From positions 1 to 45,650 of the forward strand of contig JAFGVL010000039.1 of NCBI GenBank assembly GCA_016938015.1: 45,650 bases of DNA. Reading direction: 5' to 3'. The notes below the pieces were generated by a model. The model was not told the DNA's origin, did not search any database, and worked only from the letters and a program-made list of their open reading frames with translations. Source of the DNA: Paludibacteraceae bacterium (GTDB lineage Bacteria; Bacteroidota; Bacteroidia; Bacteroidales; Paludibacteraceae). Position 1 is the first letter of the stretch. The number at the start of each line of letters is the position of its first letter. Positions 17,435-26,586 of this stretch are shown in pieces. The translations under genes and the position numbers were made by a program.

Positions 17435-18358
17435 TTAGTTATTACGTAAATACTCCGCTGCACTTAAAGCAGCAATGGTTCCATCGGCTACAGCAGTAGT
17501 CACTTGGCGGTAGCGTTTATTTATGCAATCTCCGGCAGCAAAAACACCCGGTATATTAGTTCTCATATCAGCATCTACAATAATTTCATTTCTTTCGTTT
17601 AATTGTATAAGCCCTTTTAAACTTTCCGTATTCGGCGAATAGCCAATAAACTGAAACACACCATCTGTTTTAAGAATAGTTTCTTTTCCACTTGGCAAAT
17701 GTTTAACCCGAACTTGTTCTAGTTGTTCAGTTCCTTCAAAAGTTTGTAACTCCGATTCCATCACAAAATCAATTTTAGGATTCTTACTTGCTTCTTCTAC
17801 AGCATGAGCAAAGGCCTGAAAATGATCAAACTGATGCACTATCGTTACTTTACTGGCAAAGTTAGTAAGCATAACTGCCTCTTCTAAAGCCGAATTACCG
17901 CCCCCAACAACAACCAGTTGCTTATTTTGAAAAAAGTCGGCATCACAAGTTGCACAAAATGAGATTCCTTTCCCTTTATAGGCTTCTTCACCGGGGATAT
18001 TTAAGGAACGCGGACGACCACCCAATGCCAGAATAACTGTTTTAGCCTGAAAAACTCTTCCATCTTCCAAAACAACAGATTTTATAGAATCTTCGAGCTT
18101 TTTATCCATAATTTTTACATTGGATTTTAGCACACAACCGAAACTCTTTGCCTGATTTTTCATGGTTCCGGCTAACATATACCCAAAAGTAGTTTCCACT
18201 CCGGGATAATTGGCAACTTCATTGGTAAGCACCATTTGTCCGCCAATTGCTCCTTCATTTAAAATAAGCGTTTTCAATTTTGCTCTGGCGCTATAGATTC
18301 CAGCCGTTAAACCGGCTGCTCCACCGCCTAATATCATCACATCATATAACTCGTCCAT
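17435..18358 (-). CDS. trxB: Thioredoxin-disulfide reductase
   Basis: An FAD/NADPH enzyme that reduces thioredoxin. It has the N-terminal FAD site GGGAAGLTAGIYSARA, the redox-active CATCDADFF near residue 134, the NADPH site VVVGGGNSALEEA, and the final FAD motif GVFAAGDC near residue 277. The 307-residue length is typical. It is followed within 4 bases by the SLAC1-like gene and preceded by the atypical thioredoxin, which is a plausible substrate. Confidence 0.94.
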   Translation of the reverse strand: MDELYDVMILGGGAAGLTAGIYSARAKLKTLILNEGAIGGQMVLTNEVANYPGVETTFGYMLAGTMKNQAKSFGCVLKSNVKIMDKKLEDSIKSVVLEDGRVFQAKTVILALGGRPRSLNIPGEEAYKGKGISFCATCDADFFQNKQLVVVGGGNSALEEAVMLTNFASKVTIVHQFDHFQAFAHAVEEASKNPKIDFVMESELQTFEGTEQLEQVRVKHLPSGKETILKTDGVFQFIGYSPNTESLKGLIQLNERNEIIVDADMRTNIPGVFAAGDCINKRYRQVTTAVADGTIAALSAAEYLRNN

Positions 18359-18415
18359 GTTTTATTTTTTTATCCAAAACTCCTAATTAAAGGAGCTTTA
18401 GTTTATTTGAATCAA

Positions 18416-18766
18416 TTATTTACCAAATTTACTATCTAAAATACCCGTTATTTGTTGCCTATTTTGAATGCTGGTAGTAGCATGTACAACTTTGCCGTTT
18501 TTGTAATACATGGTAAAAGGTAAGCCCATAAATCCTGCACAAGCAGGGTCTTGTCTAATTACTGCCGACTCGGGAGTATCAAAAGACATCACACAAAATT
18601 TTACATGTTGGTAATCGTCTTGTATTTCCTCCTGAATATCATATACCGGAATACACATAGGCCCCATACGGCCACAAACTACCATTAAATTTTCATTTTC
18701 TTCTTGTAATTTTTTCAATTCTGCTGCACTTTCAATTTCGTGCAAGCTGGTTTGTAATAGTTTCAT
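18416..18766 (-). CDS. Thioredoxin-like protein with a widened CGRMGPMC motif
   Basis: A 116-residue thioredoxin fold. Where ordinary thioredoxins have WCGPC, this has VVCGRMGPMCIPVY near residues 30-42, that is Cys-x6-Cys. A further Cys lies in KFCVMSF and another in PACAGFMGLPFTMYYKNGK, which contains the cis-Pro and the final strand. I recall the same variant from other Bacteroidota thioredoxin-family proteins, so it looks conserved rather than damaged. The neighbour trxB suggests it is reduced by that enzyme. The wide Cys spacing could allow metal, persulfide or peroxide chemistry, which is speculation. Confidence 0.82.
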   Translation of the reverse strand: MKLLQTSLHEIESAAELKKLQEENENLMVVCGRMGPMCIPVYDIQEEIQDDYQHVKFCVMSFDTPESAVIRQDPACAGFMGLPFTMYYKNGKVVHATTSIQNRQQITGILDSKFGK

Positions 18767-18796
18767 AAGTTTGTTGTTTTATTGTAAATAAATTAT

Positions 18797-19144
18797 TTAT
18801 TGGTTTAGTTCATTTATTATTTTACTGTCTGATTGTAAATTACCATCGATAAAAGCCCTTATTAAATTTTCCGGAGTATCCTTTTTTATTCCTATAAAAA
18901 CTGAAATTTTCTCTTTATGAAACAAGCTAATTATCTGTTTTTCTATTTTATAGGTAATTATATCGGTAATTCCTTGTTTTGCTAGCCATACGGGGATTTG
19001 AGTTAAATCTGCTAACACAGGTAAAACCAACGAATAACTTTTTATTGGTTTTTTATCCATTTCAACTACCTGAATATAATTACATTGACCAAATTGCTCA
19101 CTCAACAAATCATTCAGTATTGGTATGGCTACTTTTCTTTTCAT
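18797..19144 (-). CDS. NifX/NifB-C-terminal-like protein (Fe-Mo cofactor biosynthesis family)
   Basis: A 115-residue member of the dinitrogenase iron-molybdenum cofactor fold, which in NifX, NafY and the Orange Protein carries metal-sulfur clusters. The N-terminus KVAIPILNDLLSEQFGQCNY has the family FGxC motif, and QGITDIITYKI is the usual second block. Instead of the Gly-rich turn of typical members it has DIITYKIEKQI, so it is divergent. It sits 3 bases after a CoA-binding protein gene. The same pair recurs at 33.4-34.2 kb. No nitrogenase genes are present. Confidence 0.75.
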   Translation of the reverse strand: MKRKVAIPILNDLLSEQFGQCNYIQVVEMDKKPIKSYSLVLPVLADLTQIPVWLAKQGITDIITYKIEKQIISLFHKEKISVFIGIKKDTPENLIRAFIDGNLQSDSKIINELNQ

Positions 19145-19147
19145 CTT

Positions 19148-19516
19148 TTATAAGGTATCATATAAATCGGTTGCTAATAAAACCAAGGTACAAGCTTGTT
19201 CCGTTTGAATTCCTTTTATACGTAAGCGTTGTTCAAATACAGTATTTTCAGTACCCGGATTAAAAATTACCCTACGTGGACGTAAACTTTCAATATAATC
19301 CATATAATCAGTCTGATTTTGAGGCCCTACATATAAAGTTACGGTATCAATATCTTTGTATAACTGTTTTTCGGTATCGAAAACTACACCGGCTACTTCT
19401 CCGGTTTTTAACCCTAGAGCCAGTACCTCATGCCCATGTTGTACCAATCTATTAATTGCTTTAAAAGAATAACGATCGGGATTTGTTGAAGCACCAATAA
19501 CTAATGTTCGTTTCAT
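19148..19516 (-). CDS. CoA-binding (Rossmann) domain protein, CoA_binding_2 type
   Basis: A 122-residue protein with the start KRTLVIGASTNPDRYSF and the conserved YVGPQNQTDYMDYI and RVIFNPGTEN blocks of the YccU/CoA_binding_2 family, a single Rossmann fold thought to bind coenzyme A or a nucleotide. A Cys in EQACTLVLLAT is shared with its paralogue at 33432-33791, which is roughly 60% identical by eye. It is the first gene of the leftward operon running through trxB to the DUF302 gene. The ligand is not known. Confidence 0.85.
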   Translation of the reverse strand: MKRTLVIGASTNPDRYSFKAINRLVQHGHEVLALGLKTGEVAGVVFDTEKQLYKDIDTVTLYVGPQNQTDYMDYIESLRPRRVIFNPGTENTVFEQRLRIKGIQTEQACTLVLLATDLYDTL

Positions 19517-19644
19517 AATGGATGTATTAAATTTTCAATTACAAAATTACTACACACAAAGGGCTATATACAAGAAAAGGCAGCTGAACAAATCCGTAGA
19601 TTCAGCTGTATTATTTCAGTAAAAAAACTAACATATGACAGTTT

Positions 19645-19667
19645 TATTTACCTCCACTAGCGGTAAA
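19645..19667 (+). promoter_or_regulatory. Predicted Crp/Fnr operator (dyad) in the regulator's own promoter
   Basis: ATTTACC, 9 bases, GGTAAAT is a perfect 7-bp dyad centred at 19656. With the -7 box at 19684-19691 the start site is near 19697, placing the dyad at about -41.5, the classical class II activator position. No TTTG -33 box is present. Confidence 0.55.
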
Positions 19668-19683
19668 TGCACATTTAAATTCG

Positions 19684-19691
19684 TATTTTTG
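19684..19691 (+). promoter_or_regulatory. -7 element of the Crp/Fnr gene
   Basis: TATTTTTG 21 bases before the ATG at 19713; its -33 position is occupied by the dyad instead of TTTG. Confidence 0.6.
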
Positions 19692-19712
19692 TTTTTTACA
19701 AAAGAATGATAT

Positions 19713-20405
19713 ATGCTTAGCAAACCCATACAAGAAAAAGTCCCTATAGAAAGCAGTTCGCCTTGTTTTAGAAGTTTAGATACTGTAGAAATGGATTTTC
19801 TAACAGACAAGAAAACACGTGTAAATTATCAGTCGGGAGAAACCGTTTTTAAACAAGGAGCATTTGCCCCTTATGTGTTATACATTGTAAGTGGGTTGGT
19901 TAAAGTTTATTTACAAACAGGACACGAAAAGCAACTTAATATTCAATTAGCTAAACAAGGAGATTTTTTAGCTTTCTCTTCGATTTTTGACGAACAGGTA
20001 TATAAGTATTCAGGAGTAGCATTGACAGATGCTTCTGTATGTATGATAGAAAAAAATGCCTTGAAAGAGTTACTAATGCGAAATCCTGATTTTGCTCTAC
20101 AAATTACTTCACGTAATTACAAACAAGAAAACCGCTTGTTGGATATAATCAAAGATATCTCTTACAAACAAATGCGCGGAAAACTAGCAACTGCATTACT
20201 TTATTTATCAAACAAAGAATTCGAAAATGAGCATCCTTTTTTATATTTAAGCAGACAAGATATAGCCGACTTTGCATCTATTGCAACCGAAAGTGCTATA
20301 AAATTTTTAAAAGAATTTGAAAAGGAAGGGATTATCAAACTGGAAGGGAAACAAATTACAGTAGTTCAAGAAGATAAACTAACAGAAATAAGTAAAAGAG
20401 GATAA
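19713..20405 (+). CDS. Crp/Fnr family transcriptional regulator
   Basis: A 230-residue regulator. The N-terminal cyclic-nucleotide-binding-type beta-barrel spans about residues 35-125 (YQSGETVFKQGAFAPYVLYIVSGLVKVY). A dimerisation helix follows, then a winged helix with recognition region SRQDIADFASIATESAIKFLKEFEKEGII near residues 170-200. It lacks the N-terminal Cys array of Fnr (Cys only at about 18 and 110), so direct [4Fe-4S] oxygen sensing is unlikely. It is divergent from the trxB/NifX operon and is the obvious candidate controller of that operon. The effector is unknown. Confidence 0.88.
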   Translation: MLSKPIQEKVPIESSSPCFRSLDTVEMDFLTDKKTRVNYQSGETVFKQGAFAPYVLYIVSGLVKVYLQTGHEKQLNIQLAKQGDFLAFSSIFDEQVYKYSGVALTDASVCMIEKNALKELLMRNPDFALQITSRNYKQENRLLDIIKDISYKQMRGKLATALLYLSNKEFENEHPFLYLSRQDIADFASIATESAIKFLKEFEKEGIIKLEGKQITVVQEDKLTEISKRG

Positions 20406-20454
20406 TTACTTTCTTTATTTAAACAGTAGCTTTATTTGTTACATTTGCGTAAAA

Positions 20455-21039
20455 CTATTTCTTTTTATTCATTTCCTTTAATTCTTCCGCCGCTATTTCC
20501 ATCTGCTCATACCACGCTTCGCCAAATTTAGCAATTAAAGGCTCTTTTAAAAATTTATACAGTGGTATGCCTTGCTCTCTACCCAACACTACGGCACAAT
20601 TACAAACACTCCAACGATGATAATTAACCGCCGTATGTTGTGCATATTTTTTTACACGAATAGGATACAAATAACAAGAAATTGGCTTCCTGAAATCGGT
20701 TTTTCCTTCCAAAAAAGCTCTTTCAATAGCGCATTTACAATACCCGTTCTCATCAACATAAGCAAATACACATTCTTCGCCATTAACAATAGATGTAACA
20801 TTATCGCCATCACGATCGATATAAGAAACTCCTTGTTTACGAATTATTTCTTTCGACCTCTCGGGCAAATAATCTATTACCATAGGGAGCACTTCTTCAA
20901 GTTGCTTCACTTCTTCTATTTCAAGTGGAGCCCCCTCCTCTCCTTCCACACAACATTGTCCTTTACAAGAAGCTAAATCGCACATAAAATGTTCCTCAAA
21001 CAAGTCAAGGCTAATAATGGTATCGTCTATTTGTAGCAT
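20455..21039 (-). CDS. DUF3109 family protein (Cys-rich, putative metal binding)
   Basis: A 194-residue protein matching DUF3109, common in Bacteroidota and of unknown function. The first half has CDLASCKGQCC, a dense Cys cluster near residues 20-31. Later come GEECVFAYVDENGYCKCAIE, SCYLYPIRV and VCNCAVV. This spread resembles CxxxCxxCC-type zinc or iron-sulfur proteins. The C-terminal 20 residues are Lys/Glu-rich. It is preceded on its 5' side by a paired palindromic repeat. Confidence 0.85.
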   Translation of the reverse strand: MLQIDDTIISLDLFEEHFMCDLASCKGQCCVEGEEGAPLEIEEVKQLEEVLPMVIDYLPERSKEIIRKQGVSYIDRDGDNVTSIVNGEECVFAYVDENGYCKCAIERAFLEGKTDFRKPISCYLYPIRVKKYAQHTAVNYHRWSVCNCAVVLGREQGIPLYKFLKEPLIAKFGEAWYEQMEIAAEELKEMNKKK

Positions 21040-21047
21040 TGTTAAAT

Positions 21048-21204
21048 GAGCCTCCTCCCAACCCCCTCCTGAAGAGGGGGAGACCTTGTAGGCTAAGTTT
21101 AGTTATTTTTGATATGATTTATAAAATATAAAAACTCAATAAAATATATAACAGCTTGCGCATTCACACTCCCTCACTACTGGGGAGGGTTGGGGTGGGG
21201 CTTC
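21048..21204. repeat. Paired GC-rich palindromic element (copy 2)
   Basis: The left arm at 21048-21084 (GAGCCTCCTCCCAACCCCC core plus a short hairpin) and an inverted partner at 21167-21204 (GGGTTGGGGTGGGGCTTC end) enclose about 80 AT-rich bases. It fills the gap between the DUF3109 gene and mutS. Confidence 0.75.
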
Positions 21205-21205
21205 T

Positions 21206-23815
21206 TCATTTCCCTTTTATAATTTTCTTAATCTCATTCAACTTATTCAACGCCTCAATAGGTGTCAAGTTATTAATATCTGAGTGCAAAATTTCATCCC
21301 TAATTTGCATTAAAACCGGATCGTCTAATTGAAAAAAACTCATTTGATAACCTTCGCGGTGGGTAGCAATTTCTGCTACCGGCTTTGCTATTGACGACTG
21401 CCGATTATCCGTTTCCAATTCTTTTAAAATAGCATCGGCTCGTTTCACTATACTTTGCGGCATGCCCGCCATTTTTGCCACATGAATACCAAAACTGTGT
21501 TCACTACCGCCACGCACTAACTTACGCAAAAAAATTACCTTTTTATCCACCTCTTTTACCGACACATTGTAATTTTTTATCCGCTTAAATGATTTTTCCA
21601 TTTCATTTAGCTCGTGATAATGGGTAGCAAAAAGTGTTTTTGCTTTTGCTGATGCGTGTTCGTGAATGTATTCTACAATAGCCCAAGCAATAGAAATGCC
21701 GTCGTATGTACTTGTACCACGACCCAGTTCGTCAAACAATATTAAGCTGCGATTTGACATGTTATTCAAAATACTGGCAGCCTCATTCATCTCTACCATA
21801 AAAGTAGATTCGCCAACCGAAATATTATCGCTAGCACCCACACGGGTAAAAATTTTATCTACTAATCCTATTGAAGCAGCCTCGGCAGGTACAAAACAAC
21901 CAATTTGAGCCATCAACACAATTAAAGCTGTTTGGCGCAACAAAGCCGATTTACCGGCCATATTCGGACCCGTAATCATAATAATTTGCTGCGTTTCATT
22001 ATCAAGGTACACATCATTGGTTATATATACCTCTCCCGCAGCTAAGCTTTTTTCAATAACCGGATGCCTACCTCCTTTAATATCAATTATATCTGTATCG
22101 TTTATTATAGGACAGATATAATTGTTTTCGGAAGCAATTTTGGCAAAAGACAGCAAACAATCCAATTGAGCCACCAAGTTACAGTTAAGTTGAATTGCCG
22201 GAATATAATCCATTAGTCCCACAACCAAATCATTAAATAAACCGGTTTCGAGACTAAGAATTTTATCTTCGGCACCCAATATTTTCTCTTCGTATTCTTT
22301 TAATTCTTGTGTAATATAGCGTTCGGCACTTACCAGCGTTTGTTTACGAATCCATGTTTCGGGAACTTTATCTTTGTGTGTATTGCGCACTTCAATATAA
22401 TAGCCAAACACATTATTGAAACTTATTTTAAGACTCGGTATGCCGGTTGCTTCACTTTCGCGCTGTTGTACCTGCAACAAATAATCTTTACCGGCAAAAG
22501 CAATTGTACGCAACTCATCCAACTCCGCATTAACTCCGGTTCGAATTATTCCACCACGGTTAATCAATGTAGGTGGGTCGTCGCTCAATTCTTTTTCTAT
22601 GCGTTCTTTGATAGAAGGACAAGGGTTTATTTGTTCGCTAATTTTTTTCAAATAATCATTTCCTGAATCTGCACATATTTCTTTAATGGGTTCGAGTGCA
22701 GTTAAAGCCACTTTAAGTTGAGCAACTTCGCGCGGAGTAATTCGACCTACCGCCACTTTTGAAATGATACGTTCTAAATCGCCAATTAAGGCTAAATTTT
22801 GTTCGATACTTAACTTGGCTTCCGGCTGTTTAAAAAAATATTCTACTACGCTCAATCGGTCATTTATTGGTTTTACCTGTTTTAAAGGAAAAGCCAACCA
22901 CCTTTTAAGCAAACGAGCTCCCATAGGGCAAGTGGTTTTATCCAAAATATCAATAAGCGTACGTGCTCCTTCATTTTGGCTTCCGTAAAGTTCAAGATTA
23001 CGAGCAGTAAAGCGATCTATCCACACAAAACGATCTTCTTCAATGCGACTCAATGCCGAGATATGCGATATTTGTTGATGATGTGTATGGTCGAGATAAT
23101 ATAAAATTGCCCCTGAGGCAATAATTCCACAGTCTAAGTTTTCTACCCCAAACCCTTTTAGGTTTTTGGTTTCGAAATGTTTGAGTAATCTATCTTGAGC
23201 TGAATCGGAAGTAAAAACCCAATCTTCTTGTTCAAAAGTAAGAAATTTATTACCAAAAGTTTCTTCAAACTGTTTGCGTTTGGTACGCTCGTAAAGCACT
23301 TCTTTTGGTGCAAAACTATTCAGTAATTTGTCTACATATTCGGCATTTCCTTCGGCAGTAAGAAATTCGCCGGTAGAGATATCTAAAAATGAAACACCTA
23401 CTTTGGATTTACCAAAATGCACACTTGCCAAAAAGTTATTTTCTTTATGGTTAAGTACATTATCGTTAATAGAAACCCCCGGCGTTACTAATTCGGTAAT
23501 GCCTCGTTTTACTATTTTTTTAGTCAACTTAGGGTCTTCTAATTGCTCACAAATAGCTACCCGCATACCGGCACGCACCAATTTAGGCAAATACGTATCT
23601 AAAGCATGGTGCGGAAAACCGGCTAACTCGATATAGCTTGCGGAACCATTGGCACGACGGGTAAGGGTAATACCTAATATCTCAGCAGTTTTAATAGCAT
23701 CGGTAGAGAATGTTTCGTAGAAATCGCCCACCCTGAATAACAAAATGGCATCGGGATGTTTTTCTTTCATCTCGTTGTATTGTTTCATTAAGGGGGTTTC
23801 TACAATTTCTTTCAT
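21206..23815 (-). CDS. mutS: DNA mismatch repair protein MutS
   Basis: An 869-residue mismatch sensor. The mismatch-binding Phe-x-Glu lies in VGDFYETF near residues 29-36. Connector and lever domains follow, and the C-terminal ATPase has Walker [13 protein letters not shown] near residue 613, Walker B in [16 protein letters not shown] and the ATHYHEL His switch. The family's beta-clamp/MutL interaction tail is short. Length and start fit the family. Paired palindromic repeats flank it on both sides (21048-21204 and 23826-23937). Confidence 0.97.
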   Translation of the reverse strand: MKEIVETPLMKQYNEMKEKHPDAILLFRVGDFYETFSTDAIKTAEILGITLTRRANGSASYIELAGFPHHALDTYLPKLVRAGMRVAICEQLEDPKLTKKIVKRGITELVTPGVSINDNVLNHKENNFLASVHFGKSKVGVSFLDISTGEFLTAEGNAEYVDKLLNSFAPKEVLYERTKRKQFEETFGNKFLTFEQEDWVFTSDSAQDRLLKHFETKNLKGFGVENLDCGIIASGAILYYLDHTHHQQISHISALSRIEEDRFVWIDRFTARNLELYGSQNEGARTLIDILDKTTCPMGARLLKRWLAFPLKQVKPINDRLSVVEYFFKQPEAKLSIEQNLALIGDLERIISKVAVGRITPREVAQLKVALTALEPIKEICADSGNDYLKKISEQINPCPSIKERIEKELSDDPPTLINRGGIIRTGVNAELDELRTIAFAGKDYLLQVQQRESEATGIPSLKISFNNVFGYYIEVRNTHKDKVPETWIRKQTLVSAERYITQELKEYEEKILGAEDKILSLETGLFNDLVVGLMDYIPAIQLNCNLVAQLDCLLSFAKIASENNYICPIINDTDIIDIKGGRHPVIEKSLAAGEVYITNDVYLDNETQQIIMITGPNMAGKSALLRQTALIVLMAQIGCFVPAEAASIGLVDKIFTRVGASDNISVGESTFMVEMNEAASILNNMSNRSLILFDELGRGTSTYDGISIAWAIVEYIHEHASAKAKTLFATHYHELNEMEKSFKRIKNYNVSVKEVDKKVIFLRKLVRGGSEHSFGIHVAKMAGMPQSIVKRADAILKELETDNRQSSIAKPVAEIATHREGYQMSFFQLDDPVLMQIRDEILHSDINNLTPIEALNKLNEIKKIIKGK

Positions 23816-23825
23816 ATATTTTAAT

Positions 23826-23937
23826 GCAACTCCAACCCCCTAAAGGAGGCTTTGAAGTTGTGCTAACTGATCATCTTTAATAATATTATTAGTCTTTTCA
23901 GACTAACCGAAGCCCCCTTTAGGGGGTTAGGGGTTTT
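23826..23937. repeat. Paired GC-rich palindromic element (copy 3)
   Basis: The left arm at 23826-23860 (CAACCCCCTAAAGGAGGCTT core) and right arm at 23909-23937 (GAAGCCCCCTTTAGGGGG core) are inverted copies separated by about 50 AT-rich bases. It lies between mutS and malQ, probably within the mutS leader. Confidence 0.75.
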
Positions 23938-23997
23938 AATTGTCAAATTTACAGACAAGCAATGAAATTATAAAATAATCATCGGCTTGTTTATCAA

Positions 23998-24030
23998 CAA
24001 AAAAAACGAAAAGCTATGGCCTTTCGTTTT
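23998..24030 (-). terminator. Terminator overlapping the end of malQ
   Basis: On the minus strand AAAACGAAAG pairs with CTTTTCGTTTT, followed by a run of eight T. The malQ stop codon (24014-24016) lies in the loop, so the upstream stem arm is coding. Confidence 0.7.
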
Positions 24031-26329
24031 CAATCATCGTTTTTATTTTTTGATTAAAATTAGTTGCTGTTAATAACATATCTACATCAAGATGCATGCG
24101 GTAGCACCATACATTTTTTGGATTATCGGGCACATTGATACGTTCAGCTAAGGCATTCGGATGACGCAACTCTTCGTCCATGGACAACCAATCTTGTAAA
24201 GGAAGTATTACCCACATAGCAGGCGATTGAATATGTTGTGAAATAATTTTTTCGGCAATCCAAGGTTCACAAACCTGCGGAACGTCACCATTTTCAAAAA
24301 GCAGAGTATTGAAATAGCGTTGAGTTTTTTCTTTATCTTCCTCCCACCATGCACGCATAGTGCTCATATCGTGAGTAGAAGTAGTGCATACCGACAAATA
24401 GGGTGCAAAATAACTAACTCCAAATTCTTGTCCGGGTTGTTTTGGCATGCGTTGTATTTCTAAAGAAATTAAATGCAACTCTCTCATTACTTCGGGCACA
24501 CAGAAAGGTATCATTCCTAAATCTTCGCCAAATGCAAGCATCTTAGTAGCACCTAGTAATACCGGCAATTTTTTAATGGCCTGTTGTTCCCAAAAATCAT
24601 TGTGCCGATGGTAATAAAAATCTTCATATAGCTTTAGGTAATTATCTTTATCTTCTTTATTTAAAGCCAAATAAGACAAATTGGTGTGAAACGAAATACG
24701 TGGATGATAAAAATCGGGGTTACGATTATCTTTAACAAATAAAACCTGACAAATTAGTTTCAATAAACCATTTTTTAGGTATTCATCCTTTTCTGTTAAT
24801 TCTTTTTTAGTAGAAAAATAAGAAGAAACCTTGCGTTGCGTATCAAATTTTGGATTTAACACATACGCACCCGATGTTTCTTCCAACATAAAATTAGATA
24901 TTACCTCGGCGGTAAATTCGCCAAATAATGACGATAAAATATCTTCAGAAATATACGGTTTTAAATAACGCTTTTCGTCAAACAAAAGGTTGTACGAATT
25001 AATCTCGGCTTCAGACAAAGGTAATGCTTTGTTAAACTGACCCAACAGACCCCATTTAGCGTGCGAAGGTATTTCCCAAATACGAAAAAAACCTAAAATA
25101 TGGTCAATTCTGTAGGCATCAAAATAGTTAGCCATGTGTTTTAAACGATGTTTCCACCACGAATATCCATCTTTAGCCATTAACTCCCAATTATAGGTTG
25201 GGAAACCCCAATTTTGACCTTTATCAGAAAAATCGTCTGGTGGAGCTCCTGCTTGCACATTAGTATTAAACAAATCAGGATTTTGCCAAACATCAACACT
25301 ATATGGGCTTACACCAATAGGAATATCTCCTTTAAGCATGATACCTTTTTTTTGAGCGTACTCATGTACTTCACTTAGTTGAAGATGTAAATGAAACTGC
25401 AGAAATATATAAAAATATACAGCTTCCGACTCATGTTTAAGTGTCTTTTTAATCAATTCTTCAGAATAACAAGTTCCTTCCTGCCAAGAGCTAAAATCGG
25501 GGGTTTGATAGCTATCTCTTAAAAAAGAAAAAACGGCATATGGAAACAACCAATCTTTGTTGTTTTCTACATACAACTTAAAATCTTTACTACTTACAAC
25601 AGTCGATTTTTCTTGCTTATAAATCAATTTAAAATATTCCCATTTAAATTCATTAACGCTCTGATAATCAACTGTTTTTAATTTATTAAGGGTTATTTTT
25701 TGTTCATCAAAATAGGCTTGTTTTTTGGCATCTTTAAGCTGTCCCATTTTTTCTAAGCGCAAATACATGGGATGAAGTGCAAAAACCGACAAGGTATTGT
25801 AAGGATATGAATCGGCATTAGTGTGTTGAAGTGTGGTATCATTTATAGGTAAAGTTTGTATTAGCCGAAGTCCACATAACTTAGCCCAATCTATCATTTT
25901 TACTAAGTCTAAAAACTCTCCTACTCCAAAACTATGTTGAGTACGCAACGAAAAAACAGGAATAGCAACCCCGGCTCCTTTAAAAAAAGGAATATCAAAA
26001 TGCAAATCGGCATCAGACAATACGATGTTTGCCGTTTCGGGGTGAATATCTGTAAGCACTCTGTTTTCACGACTTTCCCATGCAACAACCTTTTCGTTAG
26101 TATGATCGTAGATGAGGTATTTATATTCGATAGGAAATTCAGGCTTTACGGCTTCCAAACTATACGTCCAAATTTTAAAATTGTTGGTTTGTAATAAATA
26201 ATTACAAGCTTTTTTCTCGTCCCAATCTCCAAAAAAAGATTGATTGCCAAGTAGTGCCAACGACCAATTATTCATGCGAAGTAACTCCGCCCACTGTGGT
26301 TCATATTGTAGTTGAAAAGATAATTTCAT
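24014..26329 (-). CDS. malQ: 4-alpha-glucanotransferase with N-terminal CBM20
   Basis: A GH77 enzyme that moves maltosyl and longer glucan units between alpha-1,4-glucans during maltodextrin or glycogen metabolism. Residues 1-95 are a starch-binding CBM20-like domain (MNNWSLALLGNQSFFGDWDEKKA). The catalytic domain follows: AYRIDHILGFFRIWEIP with the nucleophile Asp near 410, FGEDLGMIP with the acid/base Glu near 600, and TSTHDMSTMRAWW with the third carboxylate near 653. Many Bacteroidota homologues carry two CBM20 domains and are about 890 residues; this one, at 771, appears to have one. It is monocistronic and flanked by paired repeats. Confidence 0.93.
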   Translation of the reverse strand: MKLSFQLQYEPQWAELLRMNNWSLALLGNQSFFGDWDEKKACNYLLQTNNFKIWTYSLEAVKPEFPIEYKYLIYDHTNEKVVAWESRENRVLTDIHPETANIVLSDADLHFDIPFFKGAGVAIPVFSLRTQHSFGVGEFLDLVKMIDWAKLCGLRLIQTLPINDTTLQHTNADSYPYNTLSVFALHPMYLRLEKMGQLKDAKKQAYFDEQKITLNKLKTVDYQSVNEFKWEYFKLIYKQEKSTVVSSKDFKLYVENNKDWLFPYAVFSFLRDSYQTPDFSSWQEGTCYSEELIKKTLKHESEAVYFYIFLQFHLHLQLSEVHEYAQKKGIMLKGDIPIGVSPYSVDVWQNPDLFNTNVQAGAPPDDFSDKGQNWGFPTYNWELMAKDGYSWWKHRLKHMANYFDAYRIDHILGFFRIWEIPSHAKWGLLGQFNKALPLSEAEINSYNLLFDEKRYLKPYISEDILSSLFGEFTAEVISNFMLEETSGAYVLNPKFDTQRKVSSYFSTKKELTEKDEYLKNGLLKLICQVLFVKDNRNPDFYHPRISFHTNLSYLALNKEDKDNYLKLYEDFYYHRHNDFWEQQAIKKLPVLLGATKMLAFGEDLGMIPFCVPEVMRELHLISLEIQRMPKQPGQEFGVSYFAPYLSVCTTSTHDMSTMRAWWEEDKEKTQRYFNTLLFENGDVPQVCEPWIAEKIISQHIQSPAMWVILPLQDWLSMDEELRHPNALAERINVPDNPKNVWCYRMHLDVDMLLTATNFNQKIKTMIENERP

Positions 26330-26341
26330 AGGATAATTTCG

Positions 26342-26501
26342 AGCCTCCCCCCAACCCCCTCCGATAGAGGGGGAGAGTGAGTTGGCAAAATTAAGTGAAT
26401 ATTTTAATGTCTTGATATATTAAAACCAACTATCTAATAAAGTCAAATATACAAAATTTTCACAATCAGTTACCCTCCCTACCGGGGAGGGTTGAGTTGG
26501 G
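26342..26501. repeat. Paired GC-rich palindromic element (copy 4)
   Basis: The left arm at 26342-26385 (GAGCCTCCCCCCAACCCCC start) and inverted right arm at 26470-26501 (CCCTCCCTACCGGGGAGGG core) enclose about 85 AT-rich bases that contain TATATTTG-like elements on the minus strand (26444-26451). It occupies the gap between malQ and nrdJ. Confidence 0.75.
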
Positions 26502-26510
26502 AAAAAAGGG

Positions 26511-26562
26511 AAAAGCTATACGCATTCAAAGGTAAAAAAACTTTGAATTACGCATAGCTTTT
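26511..26562 (-). terminator. Long-stem terminator after the class II RNR gene
   Basis: AAAAGCTATACGCATTCAAAG and a near-complement CTTTGAATTACGCATAGCTTTT form a stem of about 20 bp with small mismatches and a 9-base loop, 25 bases after the nrdJ stop. Confidence 0.7.
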
Positions 26563-26586
26563 GATATATAAAGTTTAAGAAAGGTT

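Noticed and set aside
21048-26501. CRISPR array
   Set aside because: The repeats are inverted pairs of unequal arms in separate gaps, without regular spacers or cas genes.
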